Shown: positions 1 to 6,450 of the stretch, piece after piece
How the letters are laid out: the number at the start of each line of letters is the position of its first letter
Numbering within the stretch: position 1 is the stretch's first letter
NCBI GenBank assembly: GCA_016200675.1
Contig: JACQEH010000158.1
Span: 1 to 8,814 of the forward strand
From: Chloroflexota bacterium
GTDB lineage: Bacteria > Chloroflexota > Limnocylindria > Limnocylindrales > CSP1-4
Reading direction: 5' to 3'
Length of the DNA: 8,814 bases
Notes under the pieces: generated by a model
Told to the model about the DNA's origin: nothing
The model's database searches: none
Seen by the model: the letters and a program-made list of their open reading frames with translations, nothing else
Translations under genes and position numbers: made by a program

Positions 1-1
1 G

Positions 2-1198
2 AAGGCCCTCGCCGCCCAGATCTCGCGCCAGAAGGCACAAGTCGCGGCGATCTCCGAGAACCAGGTCAAGCTCGCGGCGACCCTCGACGCCACGAAGACG
101 TCCCTCGGTGGCATCAACGCCGACCTGGCCCGCGTCCGCGCCCAGGTGGTGGCCGCGACGGTCGACGTGGCGACCGCCCAGGCGGCGGTCCAGAGTCTCG
201 ACATGCAGGTCGCCAAGCTGGACCTCCAGCTCGCCGACCTCGAGGCGGCCGAGGCCGAGAAGCTCTCCCAGCTCGAGGCCCGCAAGACGGTCCTGGCCGA
301 CCGCATCCGGCAGGCCTACGACACCGACCGGACGTCGCTCCTGGAGACCCTCCTGTCGGGCCAGTCCTTCACTGACGTCCTCTCCGATGTCTCGTATCGC
401 CTCGACTTCGCGGAACAGGATCGCCAGCTCGCCCAGCAGATCGCCGCCGACCAGCGGGTCCTGGCCGTCCTCCACCAGAACGTCGAGGACACGCGGGCCG
501 AGACGGTCGACATGCGAGCCTCCGCCGATGCTCAGCGCGCCAAGCTCCAGACGGACCTGGGATCCCTTGCCGATTCGCAGGCCCAGTTGGCAAAGCTCGA
601 GAGTGACACGCAGCGCCTGTTGGCCGAACAGCAGGCCGCCTACGCCCAGTTGGCGAAGAACAAGTTGGCCCTGGCCGCCGCCATCGAAGCGAGTCAGAAG
701 GCCCAGGAGGCCCTCCAGAAGCAGATCGATGCCCTCGTCGCGGCGCAAGCCCGGAGCCGTCGAATCCCGTCGGCCTACAACGGCACACTCGCGTGGCCGA
801 TGGTCGGGACCGTGACCCAGGAGTTCGGCTGTACCGGCTTCCCGTGGGAGCCGCGCTATGGGAGCTGCGCCCACTACCACAACGGCATCGACGTGGCCGC
901 CCCCATGTACACGCCGATCCGCGCGGCCGGCGCGGGGGTTGTCCTCTTCGCAGGACCCAATCCCTACGACGCCTCGCCCAAGGCCTGGATCGTGATCATC
1001 GCCCACTCCTCCCAGCTCCTGACGTGGTACGCCCACATCGACAACGCAGCGTACCCGCCGCGGGTCAAGGCCGGCGACACCGTCGCAAAGGGCCAGGTCA
1101 TCGCCTACGTGGGCATGACCGGCCGAACGACCGGCCCCCACCTCCATTGGGGGGTCGAGCTCAACAACACCTTCGTGAACCCGCGGCTCTTCCTGTAG
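2..1198 (+). CDS. Coiled-coil plus M23 family peptidoglycan endopeptidase (5' partial)
   Basis: The reading frame is open from the left edge, so the start and any signal peptide lie outside; 398 residues are visible. Residues 1 to about 250 are Ala/Gln/Lys/Leu-rich heptad-like helices, a long coiled coil as in EnvC and related cell-division hydrolase activators. They include the usual break around 'LLSGQSFTDVLSDVSYRLDF'. The C-terminal third is an M23 (lysostaphin/LytM-type) domain with a complete metal site: HNGID (H293, D297), a YAH histidine (H345) and HLHWG (H380, H382). In the family, this zinc domain cleaves peptide cross-links of peptidoglycan outside the membrane. All expected ligands are present, so it is probably an active enzyme rather than an EnvC-like inactive activator. 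Two cysteines (C277, C289) sit just before the first metal motif and could form a disulfide, fitting an exported protein. No ftsE/ftsX is visible, so a divisome role is unproven. The family call is firm; the exact cellular role is not. Confidence 0.93.
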   Translation, partial: KALAAQISRQKAQVAAISENQVKLAATLDATKTSLGGINADLARVRAQVVAATVDVATAQAAVQSLDMQVAKLDLQLADLEAAEAEKLSQLEARKTVLADRIRQAYDTDRTSLLETLLSGQSFTDVLSDVSYRLDFAEQDRQLAQQIAADQRVLAVLHQNVEDTRAETVDMRASADAQRAKLQTDLGSLADSQAQLAKLESDTQRLLAEQQAAYAQLAKNKLALAAAIEASQKAQEALQKQIDALVAAQARSRRIPSAYNGTLAWPMVGTVTQEFGCTGFPWEPRYGSCAHYHNGIDVAAPMYTPIRAAGAGVVLFAGPNPYDASPKAWIVIIAHSSQLLTWYAHIDNAAYPPRVKAGDTVAKGQVIAYVGMTGRTTGPHLHWGVELNNTFVNPRLFL

Positions 1199-1241
1199 AC
1201 GTGGGCCCGGTCCCGCAGGCCAAGGCTCCGATCCGGGATGC

Positions 1242-1247
1242 TAGGAT
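1242..1247 (+). promoter_or_regulatory. Candidate -10 element (gcTAGGAT) upstream of glgC
   Basis: TAGGAT preceded by GC lies in the gap after the M23 gene. A transcript starting 6-8 bases downstream would have a leader of roughly 35 bases carrying the GGAG ribosome-binding site of glgC. No convincing -35 box is visible. The same GC-TAnnnT pattern recurs before other genes in this window, which is the main support. Confidence 0.4.
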
Positions 1248-1277
1248 CGAACCCGCGGCGATCCCTTCGTGACGACT

Positions 1278-1281
1278 GGAG
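1278..1281 (+). promoter_or_regulatory. Ribosome-binding site GGAG deciding the glgC start
   Basis: GGAG sits 7 bases before the GTG at 1289. The in-frame ATG at 1238 has no such site, and it would add 17 residues (MLGSNPRRSLRDDWSRP) not expected before the conserved N-terminus of the family. I therefore place the start at the GTG. Confidence 0.6.
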
Positions 1282-1288
1282 CAGGCCC

Positions 1289-2599
1289 GTGAAACGGACG
1301 ATGGCGATGGTCCTGGCCGGCGGCGAAGGCGAGCGCCTGTCCATCCTCTCGTCGGTCCGGGCCAAGCCGGCCGTCCCGTTCGGGGGCAAGTACCGGATCA
1401 TCGACTTCACCCTCTCCAACTGCGTCAACTCCGACATCAACGACGTCGTCGTCCTGACGCAGTACAACCCGCGATCGCTCAACGACCACATCGGGCTGGG
1501 TCGGCCCTGGGACCTCGACCGGGCGAAGGGCGGGATCAAGCTCCTCCAGCCGTACATCGCCCGGGGCCGGGTGGCCGAGTGGTACCGCGGCACGGCGGAC
1601 GCGGTCCTCCGCAACCGCAACATCCTCGAGCACTCGGACGCCGAGACGGTCCTGATCCTCGCCGGCGACCACATCTACAAGATGGACTACCAGCCCTTCA
1701 TCGCCGTCCACCGGCGGCATCGGGCGGACGTGACCATCGCGGTCCGGCGCGTTCCCCTGGCCGATGCCTCGCGGATGGGGATCCTGGCCATGGACGATGT
1801 CGACCGGGTCACCGAGTGGCAGGAGAAGCCCAAGCAGCCCAAGAGCGACCTTGCTTCGATGGGGGTCTACGTCTTTTCGCGCCGGGCACTCCTGAAGTGG
1901 CTGGACGAAGATCGCGTCGACTTCGGGTCCAACGTCATCCCCGCCATGCTCGACGGCGGCGCCCGCGTGTTCGGCTACCGTTTCAACGGCTACTGGCAGG
2001 ACGTCGGGACGATCCAGTCCTTCTGGGAGGCCAACATGGCCCTCCTCGCGGACCAGCCCGAGCTGGACCTCTACGACAAGAACTGGGTCATCCACACCAA
2101 GTCGGAGGAGCGGGCCCCGGCCAAGCTCGGTCCGACCGCCCAGGTCCATCGGAGCCTCATCAGCCACGGCTGCGTCATCGAGGGCACGGTCGTCAACAGC
2201 GTCCTCTCGCCCGGGGTCCGGGTCGGCATGGGCGCGGTCGTCCGCGACTCGATCGTGATGTTCGACTCGGCCATCGGGTCGCGAGCCGTGGTCGACCGGG
2301 CGATCCTCGACAAGGAGGTCGTCGTCGGTGCGGGCGCCATCGTCGGCGAGGGTCCCGACGACACGCCCAACAAGCAGGAGCCCGGGCGCCTCAACACCGG
2401 CATCACCGTCGTCGGCAAGCAGGCGATCGTCCCGCGCGGGGCAAGGATCGGCCGCAACGTGCGGGTCGGGGAGGGCGTTCGGACCGCCGACTTCGTGAAG
2501 AAGACCGTGCCCGGCGGCGGCTCGGTGGAACCGAGCGCCGCGCGCCGATCCCCGGCCCCCGACCGACGGGCAACGGAGGCTGCGCGCTCCGCGGGCTAG
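1289..2599 (+). CDS. glgC: Glucose-1-phosphate adenylyltransferase (ADP-glucose pyrophosphorylase)
   Basis: Makes ADP-glucose and pyrophosphate from ATP and glucose-1-phosphate, the committed step of bacterial glycogen synthesis, in the cytosol. The 436-residue protein from the GTG start has every landmark of the family: the nucleotide-binding loop LAGGEGERL (residues 9-17), RAKPAVPFGGKYRIIDF with the substrate/activator lysine region, WYRGTADAV (from 98), AGDHIYKMDY with the catalytic Asp (D127), EKP (179-181, glucose-1-phosphate binding) and YWQDVGT (235-241). A C-terminal left-handed beta-helix with V/I-G-A-G-A repeats follows, as in allosteric tetrameric GlgC. The last 25 or so residues (Ser/Ala/Arg/Pro-rich) are a non-conserved tail. 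The upstream ATG at 1238 would give 453 residues but lacks a ribosome-binding site. No glgA or glgB is visible nearby. The stop codon overlaps the probable -10 element of the next gene. Confidence 0.96.
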   Translation: MKRTMAMVLAGGEGERLSILSSVRAKPAVPFGGKYRIIDFTLSNCVNSDINDVVVLTQYNPRSLNDHIGLGRPWDLDRAKGGIKLLQPYIARGRVAEWYRGTADAVLRNRNILEHSDAETVLILAGDHIYKMDYQPFIAVHRRHRADVTIAVRRVPLADASRMGILAMDDVDRVTEWQEKPKQPKSDLASMGVYVFSRRALLKWLDEDRVDFGSNVIPAMLDGGARVFGYRFNGYWQDVGTIQSFWEANMALLADQPELDLYDKNWVIHTKSEERAPAKLGPTAQVHRSLISHGCVIEGTVVNSVLSPGVRVGMGAVVRDSIVMFDSAIGSRAVVDRAILDKEVVVGAGAIVGEGPDDTPNKQEPGRLNTGITVVGKQAIVPRGARIGRNVRVGEGVRTADFVKKTVPGGGSVEPSAARRSPAPDRRATEAARSAG

Positions 2600-2602
2600 A
2601 CT
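2597..2602 (+). promoter_or_regulatory. Candidate leaderless-promoter -10 element (gcTAGACT)
   Basis: TAGACT, preceded by GC, overlaps the TAG stop of glgC and ends 6 bases before the GTG start at 2609. Transcription beginning 7 bases downstream would start at or next to the start codon, giving a leaderless message. No Shine-Dalgarno sequence is present before 2609, in keeping with this. The -35 region (about 2574-2579, cggagg) does not resemble TTGACA. Confidence 0.45.
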
Positions 2603-2608
2603 GCCGCG

Positions 2609-3121
2609 GTGCCCGATACCCTTCCCGCGCCGACGGCCGACCGTCTCGCGTCCTGGCTCGACGCCCTCGGCCTGGCGGCGGGACCCCGAACCGACCGCGA
2701 CGGGATCAGCGCCTGGGACCTCGTCCTCGACGGCCGGCGCCGCCTGGACCTCCGGGTCACGCTCATTCTCGACCCCTCGCTTGGCCTGATCGTCTGGACG
2801 CACCTCGCCCCGCCGCTCGGCGACGGGCTGCGCAAGGCCTATCGCACCCTCCTGCGCTGGAACGACGAGTTCCCGCTCGCCAAGTTCTCCCTGGCCGACG
2901 ATGGCCGGCCGATCCTGTCGGTCGAGATCCCCCGTCGCTGGCTCGATGCCAAGGAGCTTGGGCTGGCCCTCGCGCGGGTCGCCGGGATCGCCGATCGCCT
3001 CTTCGACGAGATGCGAGCGTGGGTCTGGATTGGTGGCCGCGTCCCCGCCGGCTACGAGGCCCGTGAGGGTCGGAACGCGGCCCTTCTCGAGCGCTTCGCG
3101 AAGCGCCTGCCGGAGCTCTAA
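2609..3121 (+). CDS. YbjN-like (CesT/type III chaperone-fold) protein
   Basis: A 170-residue cytosolic protein without signal peptide or membrane segment. The stretch around residues 75-135 has the look of the YbjN/'sensory transduction regulator' family, which shares the fold of type III secretion chaperones. It reads 'LLRWNDEFPLAKFSLADDG', then a strand 'PILSVEIP', then 'LDAKELGLALARVAGIADRL'. That is the family pattern of Asn after a helix, a K-F strand, a D-G turn, and a helix ending in a D at the dimer side. Family members bind and stabilise partner proteins; no enzymatic residues are apparent. The GTG start is chosen because it lies 6 bases after a -10-like TAGACT and directly after glgC. 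Only 5 bases separate its stop from the exported M1-like protein, so the two are probably co-transcribed and perhaps functionally linked. The family assignment rests on pattern resemblance only. Confidence 0.75.
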   Translation: MPDTLPAPTADRLASWLDALGLAAGPRTDRDGISAWDLVLDGRRRLDLRVTLILDPSLGLIVWTHLAPPLGDGLRKAYRTLLRWNDEFPLAKFSLADDGRPILSVEIPRRWLDAKELGLALARVAGIADRLFDEMRAWVWIGGRVPAGYEAREGRNAALLERFAKRLPEL

Positions 3122-3126
3122 GAGGC

Positions 3127-5202
3127 GTGAGGGGCTCGATCCGGACGCTCGGGGCCGTCGCGCTGGTCGTGGGCATGGCGGTGGCGCCGCTCGCGCATCC
3201 GCCCGCGGCCGCGGCGACGGGACCCGTTCCCGCCGCGCCCACCGCCGCCGCGGCGGCTCCCTCCGCGGCTGCCCCGCTGCCCGCCGTGACCCTCGTGACG
3301 CGAACGACCTACGACGTCCTGCCGGCTGAGAACCGGGTCGCGGTGACCGTGGCCATCACCGCGACGAGCCACCTCCGTGACACGGTCACCCGTCAGTTCT
3401 ACGCGGACCGGGCGTACCTGGCCGTCGTCCCGACGGGCTCCAAGTTCCGTCTCTCGGCCGCGGCCGGGTCACCGAGCGTGGCGGTCGCCTCGAAGGGCCC
3501 GGCCGGGACGGTCCTCCTGCTGCGGTTCGGGTCACGGCTGGGAGCCGGCAGCTCACTGGCGATGAGCCTGACCTTCGAGATCGCCGATCCGGGCGGCGCT
3601 CCCGACCGGCCGATCCGCATCTCGCCGTCACTTGTCGCCTTTCAGGCCTGGGCACTCGGCACACCCGACGTCGCCGGCTCCACCGTCCGGGTCCGGCTGC
3701 CGGCCGACTATGCGGTGGTCGTGGGCCGGGGCCCCCTGGCCGGACCGACGACGGAGCCCGACGGCCACCTCGACTTCGACAGCGCGGTCCTGTCGACGCC
3801 GGCCACCTTCGTCGCCGACATCCTGGCCGACCGGCCCGGCGACCTCGTCCCGACGAGCCAGTCCATCACCGTCGGCGGGACCGAGGTCACCCTCCTCTCG
3901 CGCTCGTGGCCGGACGACCCGGCCTGGCGAGATCGCGTCGGGGACGTCCTGGGCCGGGGCCTGCCGGCCCTCGCAGCCGAGATCGGAGCGCCCTGGCCCC
4001 TGGGCCCGCAGCTCGAGGTCCGCGAGACGCTGCCGCGGGCGGGCGTCGGCCCCGGGGGCGTCGCCGGGCCGGGCGTTGCGGCGGCCATCGATCCGGGCGC
4101 GTCGCGTCTCGACGTGGCCTACGTCGCCACCACGACCTCGATCCTCCATGGCGCGGCCCGCGCCTGGTTCAACGGCGACCTCGTCGCCGACGAGTGGATC
4201 GCCGATGGCTTCGCCGACCTGTACGCAGAGGCGGCCGGGAAGGCGATCGGGGCGGCCGTGGTCTCGCCGACGATGACCGAGGCCGCCCTGGCCCACGCTG
4301 CCCCGTTGAATGCCTGGCTGCCCGGCGGCCCGGGAGACGACTACGGGCGCGCCGCGGCGCTGGCACTTGCCCGGGCCATCGACGCCCAGGCGGGCCGGGA
4401 CGCGCTCCGCGCTGTGTGGGCCGATGCGGCGGCCGGCATCGGTGCCTACCAGCCCGTCACGGCCGGGGGCGCCGGGACCGCGCCCGACAACGCTCCGCCG
4501 GAGGCCGCCGTCGGGCCGCCGGACTGGCGCTCGCTCCTTGACCTCCTGGACGCCCACGCCAGCGGCCCCTTCGACGCCCTCTGGCGACGCTGGGTGGTGC
4601 GGCCGGACGACGTCGCCCTCCTCGATGCCCGCGACGCGGCCCGGCGGCACTACGCCGAGGTCGTGCGGGCGGCCGGCGATTGGACCCTGCCGCGCTCCGT
4701 CCGGGGCGCACTGCGCGCCTGGCAGTTCGTCGCGGCCAACGGCGAGCTCGACGCGGCCACCGCCGTCCTCGCCCAGCGAGACCAGATCACGACCGCCGCC
4801 GCCGCCGCCGGCCTGGCGGTCCCGACTCGGCTCAGGCAGGCGTTCGAGGGCACCGACGGCCTGCCGGCAGCGGCCGCCGAAGCGGTCACTGAGCTCGCCG
4901 TCATCAGGGCTTTCGCGGAGGCGGCAGCGGCCCGTCCCGTCACGCCGGGCTTCGTCACCAGGATCGGCCTCCTCGGGACGACGCCGGAGGCCGACATGGC
5001 CGCCGCGGCGACGGCCTTCGGCAGGGGCGATCTCGACACCACCCTCCGCGATGTGTCCGCCGCCCGCTCCACCTGGCTGGCCGCGCCCGACGTGGCTCGC
5101 GGTCGGCTCATCGGCGCGGCGCTCCTCGGCACGGCCATGCTGCTGCTCGCCTGGCTCGTCGCCGGGGCCTGGCGCCGCCGCCGGCCGCGGCCCGGTCCTT
5201 GA
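3127..5202 (+). CDS. Exported, C-terminally anchored M1 peptidase-like protein with a degenerate zinc site
   Basis: A 691-residue protein. Residues 1-30 form a signal peptide (RGSIR, hydrophobic core, AHPPAAAA), followed by an Ala/Pro linker to about residue 50. Residues 52-235 are beta-rich, like the N-terminal domain of M1 aminopeptidase relatives. Around 341-368 lies 'HGAARAWFNGDLVADEWIADGFADLYAE'-type sequence (H341, R345, W347, F348, D360, Y366). It aligns with the HExxH-xWF...WxxEGFA zinc motif, but the catalytic Glu, the second His and the third ligand Glu are replaced by G342, R345 and D360. The C-terminal half is Ala-rich and helical. A membrane segment (about 661-682) ends in RRRR, which suggests an extracellular body with a short cytosolic tail. 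It therefore probably binds rather than hydrolyses peptides. The GTG start is 5 bases after the preceding stop, with AGAGG too close and GGAG at 11 bases, so coupled translation is likely. Function unknown. Confidence 0.85.
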   Translation: MRGSIRTLGAVALVVGMAVAPLAHPPAAAATGPVPAAPTAAAAAPSAAAPLPAVTLVTRTTYDVLPAENRVAVTVAITATSHLRDTVTRQFYADRAYLAVVPTGSKFRLSAAAGSPSVAVASKGPAGTVLLLRFGSRLGAGSSLAMSLTFEIADPGGAPDRPIRISPSLVAFQAWALGTPDVAGSTVRVRLPADYAVVVGRGPLAGPTTEPDGHLDFDSAVLSTPATFVADILADRPGDLVPTSQSITVGGTEVTLLSRSWPDDPAWRDRVGDVLGRGLPALAAEIGAPWPLGPQLEVRETLPRAGVGPGGVAGPGVAAAIDPGASRLDVAYVATTTSILHGAARAWFNGDLVADEWIADGFADLYAEAAGKAIGAAVVSPTMTEAALAHAAPLNAWLPGGPGDDYGRAAALALARAIDAQAGRDALRAVWADAAAGIGAYQPVTAGGAGTAPDNAPPEAAVGPPDWRSLLDLLDAHASGPFDALWRRWVVRPDDVALLDARDAARRHYAEVVRAAGDWTLPRSVRGALRAWQFVAANGELDAATAVLAQRDQITTAAAAAGLAVPTRLRQAFEGTDGLPAAAAEAVTELAVIRAFAEAAAARPVTPGFVTRIGLLGTTPEADMAAAATAFGRGDLDTTLRDVSAARSTWLAAPDVARGRLIGAALLGTAMLLLAWLVAGAWRRRRPRPGP
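4795..4809 (+). repeat. (GCC)5 trinucleotide run coding for poly-Ala
   Basis: Five perfect GCC codons in a row encode Ala557-Ala561 of the M1-like protein, within its helical C-terminal half. An in-frame slippage-prone tract; length changes would keep the frame. Confidence 0.7.
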
Positions 5203-5210
5203 GCATCGAG

Positions 5211-5229
5211 ACCCGGGCCTGAGCCGGGT
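5211..5229 (+). terminator. GC-rich hairpin just after the M1-like gene
   Basis: ACCCGG (5211-5216) pairs with CCGGGT (5224-5229). An extra C-G pair is possible if G5217 is bulged. It starts 8 bases after the stop codon. There is no T-run, so if it terminates transcription it would be the short-stem, T-less kind seen in high-GC bacteria. It overlaps the place where a -35 box for the next promoter would sit (CTGAGC at 5219-5224), so it could equally be an operator. Confidence 0.35.
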
Positions 5230-5240
5230 GGACCGTACGC

Positions 5241-5246
5241 TACACT
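5241..5246 (+). promoter_or_regulatory. Candidate -10 element (gcTACACT) for pncB
   Basis: TACACT preceded by GC, with CTGAGC (5219-5224, a poor match to TTGACA) 16 bases upstream. Transcription from about 5253 would give a leader of about 115 bases before the pncB start. The same GC-TAnnnT form precedes two other genes here. Confidence 0.45.
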
Positions 5247-5252
5247 CGCCCT

Positions 5253-5368
5253 CCGATCCGCAAGCCGTCGCCGACGCCCACGTCGACACCGCTGCGGGCT
5301 GCGCGGGAGGGACAGGCGAGAGTGGGGGTCGAGGGCGCGCGACCGGGCGCGCGGCGGCGGAGGCATTG
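5253..5368 (+). promoter_or_regulatory. Long GC-rich 5' leader of pncB with a hairpin before the ribosome-binding site
   Basis: Between the candidate promoter and the pncB start lie about 115 bases with no credible gene. GCGCGC (5335-5340) and GCGCGC (5347-5352) can pair around the 6-base loop GACCGG. This hairpin ends 6 bases before the ribosome-binding site GGAGG (5359-5363), which itself is 5 bases before the ATG. I do not recognise a known riboswitch in it. Confidence 0.3.
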
Positions 5369-6394
5369 ATGCCCATCCATCGGACCAGGCCGTCGTGGGA
5401 GATCCTGTCCGGCGATTCGGCGGACGTCTACTTCGCCCGCGCCGAGCGCATCCTCGAGCGGGAAGGCCTCGATCCCATCGTGGTCATGGAGGTCTTTGCC
5501 CGCCAGGATGCCCTCCTGTGCGGGATCGACGAGGCCAAGAACCTCCTCGGGACGGTCCTCGCCGAGGTCGACCCCGACGAGACGATCGTGGAGAGCCTCG
5601 ACGACGGCGATGCCATCGCCCCCAAGGAGGTCGTCCTCCGCATCACCGGCCGCTACCGCGCCTTCGGCCTCTACGAGACGGCGATGCTGGGCATGCTCGC
5701 CCAGTCCACCGGCTGGGCGACGGCCGCGCGCGAGGTGGTCGAGGCGGCGGCCCCGGATCCCGTCATCTCCTTCGGTGCCCGGCACGTCCATCCGGACATT
5801 GTCGACGTCCTCGACTACGCCGCGATCGTCGGCGGCTGCGTCGGCGCCTCAACCCCGGCCGGGGCCCGCCTGGCGGGCCTGAACCCGACGGGCACCATGC
5901 CCCACTCCCTGGTCCTGATCATCGGCGACACCGTCGACGCGGCCAGGGCCTTCGATCGCGAGATGTCCGAGGACGTCCCGCGGATCGTCCTCGTCGACAC
6001 CTTCCGGGACGAGGCGGAGGAGGCGCTCCGGGTCGCCGATGCCCTCGGGGATCGCCTCTACGGCATCCGCCTCGACACGCCCTCCGAACGCGGCCGCGTC
6101 ACGGCCGACCTCGTCAAGGAGGTTCGCGCGCGGCTCGACCAGGCGGGCCACGCCAAGGTCCGGATCGTCGTCTCCGGTGGGCTCACGCCGGATCGGATTC
6201 GCTACTTCAAGGAGTCCGGGGCCCGGGTCGACTCGTTCGCGGTCGGGTCCTACATCAGCGGCGCGACCCCGATCGACTTCACCGGCGACCTCAAGGAGAT
6301 CGACGGCCGGCCGATCGCCAAGCGCGGCCGCATCCCGGGACGCACCGACAGCCCCCGCCTCCGCCGGGTCAACCTGGCCGACTGGCGGGCCTGA
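5369..6394 (+). CDS. pncB: Nicotinate phosphoribosyltransferase (short, archaeal-like form)
   Basis: Joins nicotinate and PRPP to give nicotinate mononucleotide, the entry step of the Preiss-Handler NAD salvage route, in the cytosol. The 341-residue protein shows the family order: GDS and YF near the N-terminus, 'FARQDALLCGIDEAKNLL', FGARHVHP (135-142), GTMPHSLVLIIGDT (D187), VDTFRDEAEEAL (D210), GIRLDTPSERG, the phosphate-binding VSGGLTP (268-274) and DSFAVGSYIS (288-297). These mark the type II phosphoribosyltransferase barrel. The length is near that of the short archaeal/Thermoplasma-like enzymes rather than the roughly 400-residue E. coli PncB. The ATG at 5369 is chosen because GGAGG lies 5 bases upstream. 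The frame is open far upstream, but that part overlaps the M1-like gene and shows only out-of-frame composition. It is preceded by its own promoter-like element and followed after 56 bases by a TPR gene. The related nicotinamide phosphoribosyltransferase is the main alternative, considered unlikely. Confidence 0.93.
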   Translation: MPIHRTRPSWEILSGDSADVYFARAERILEREGLDPIVVMEVFARQDALLCGIDEAKNLLGTVLAEVDPDETIVESLDDGDAIAPKEVVLRITGRYRAFGLYETAMLGMLAQSTGWATAAREVVEAAAPDPVISFGARHVHPDIVDVLDYAAIVGGCVGASTPAGARLAGLNPTGTMPHSLVLIIGDTVDAARAFDREMSEDVPRIVLVDTFRDEAEEALRVADALGDRLYGIRLDTPSERGRVTADLVKEVRARLDQAGHAKVRIVVSGGLTPDRIRYFKESGARVDSFAVGSYISGATPIDFTGDLKEIDGRPIAKRGRIPGRTDSPRLRRVNLADWRA

Positions 6395-6438
6395 CCGCCC
6401 GCCCTTCGTCGAGCGTCGCGCCCGCCGGCGATCCGTGC

Positions 6439-6444
6439 CACCAT
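6439..6444 (+). promoter_or_regulatory. Weak leaderless-type -10 candidate (gcCACCAT) before the TPR gene
   Basis: CACCAT preceded by GC ends exactly 6 bases before the ATG at 6451, the same spacing as at the YbjN-like gene. No Shine-Dalgarno sequence precedes this ATG. It lacks the usual first T of a -10 box, so read-through from pncB is equally possible. Confidence 0.25.
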
Positions 6445-6450
6445 CCGCCG

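Noticed and set aside
1199..1241. Terminator after the M23 gene (GGGCCCGGTCCC)
   Set aside because: Only very short, poorly spaced pairing and no T-run; not separable from GC-rich background.
1241..2803. Minus-strand 520-residue open frame opposite glgC
   Set aside because: It mirrors glgC and the start of the next gene, is full of V-D-D-R-P low-complexity sequence without a domain, and arises from the GC-rich third-position bias of the real gene.
4310..5368. Possible N-terminal extension of pncB by about 350 residues
   Set aside because: The extension overlaps the M1-like gene in another frame, is Pro/Ser/Arg low-complexity, and the ATG at 5369 has a GGAGG at the right distance.
3628..5376. 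Minus-strand 582-residue open frame opposite the M1-like gene
   Set aside because: Gly/Arg/Asp-rich shadow of a well-supported plus-strand gene with signal peptide and membrane anchor; no recognisable motif.
5395..6450. Long upstream extension of the TPR protein
   Set aside because: It overlaps pncB in another frame and is Arg/Gly/Pro-rich without structure; the TPR protein begins sensibly at 6451.
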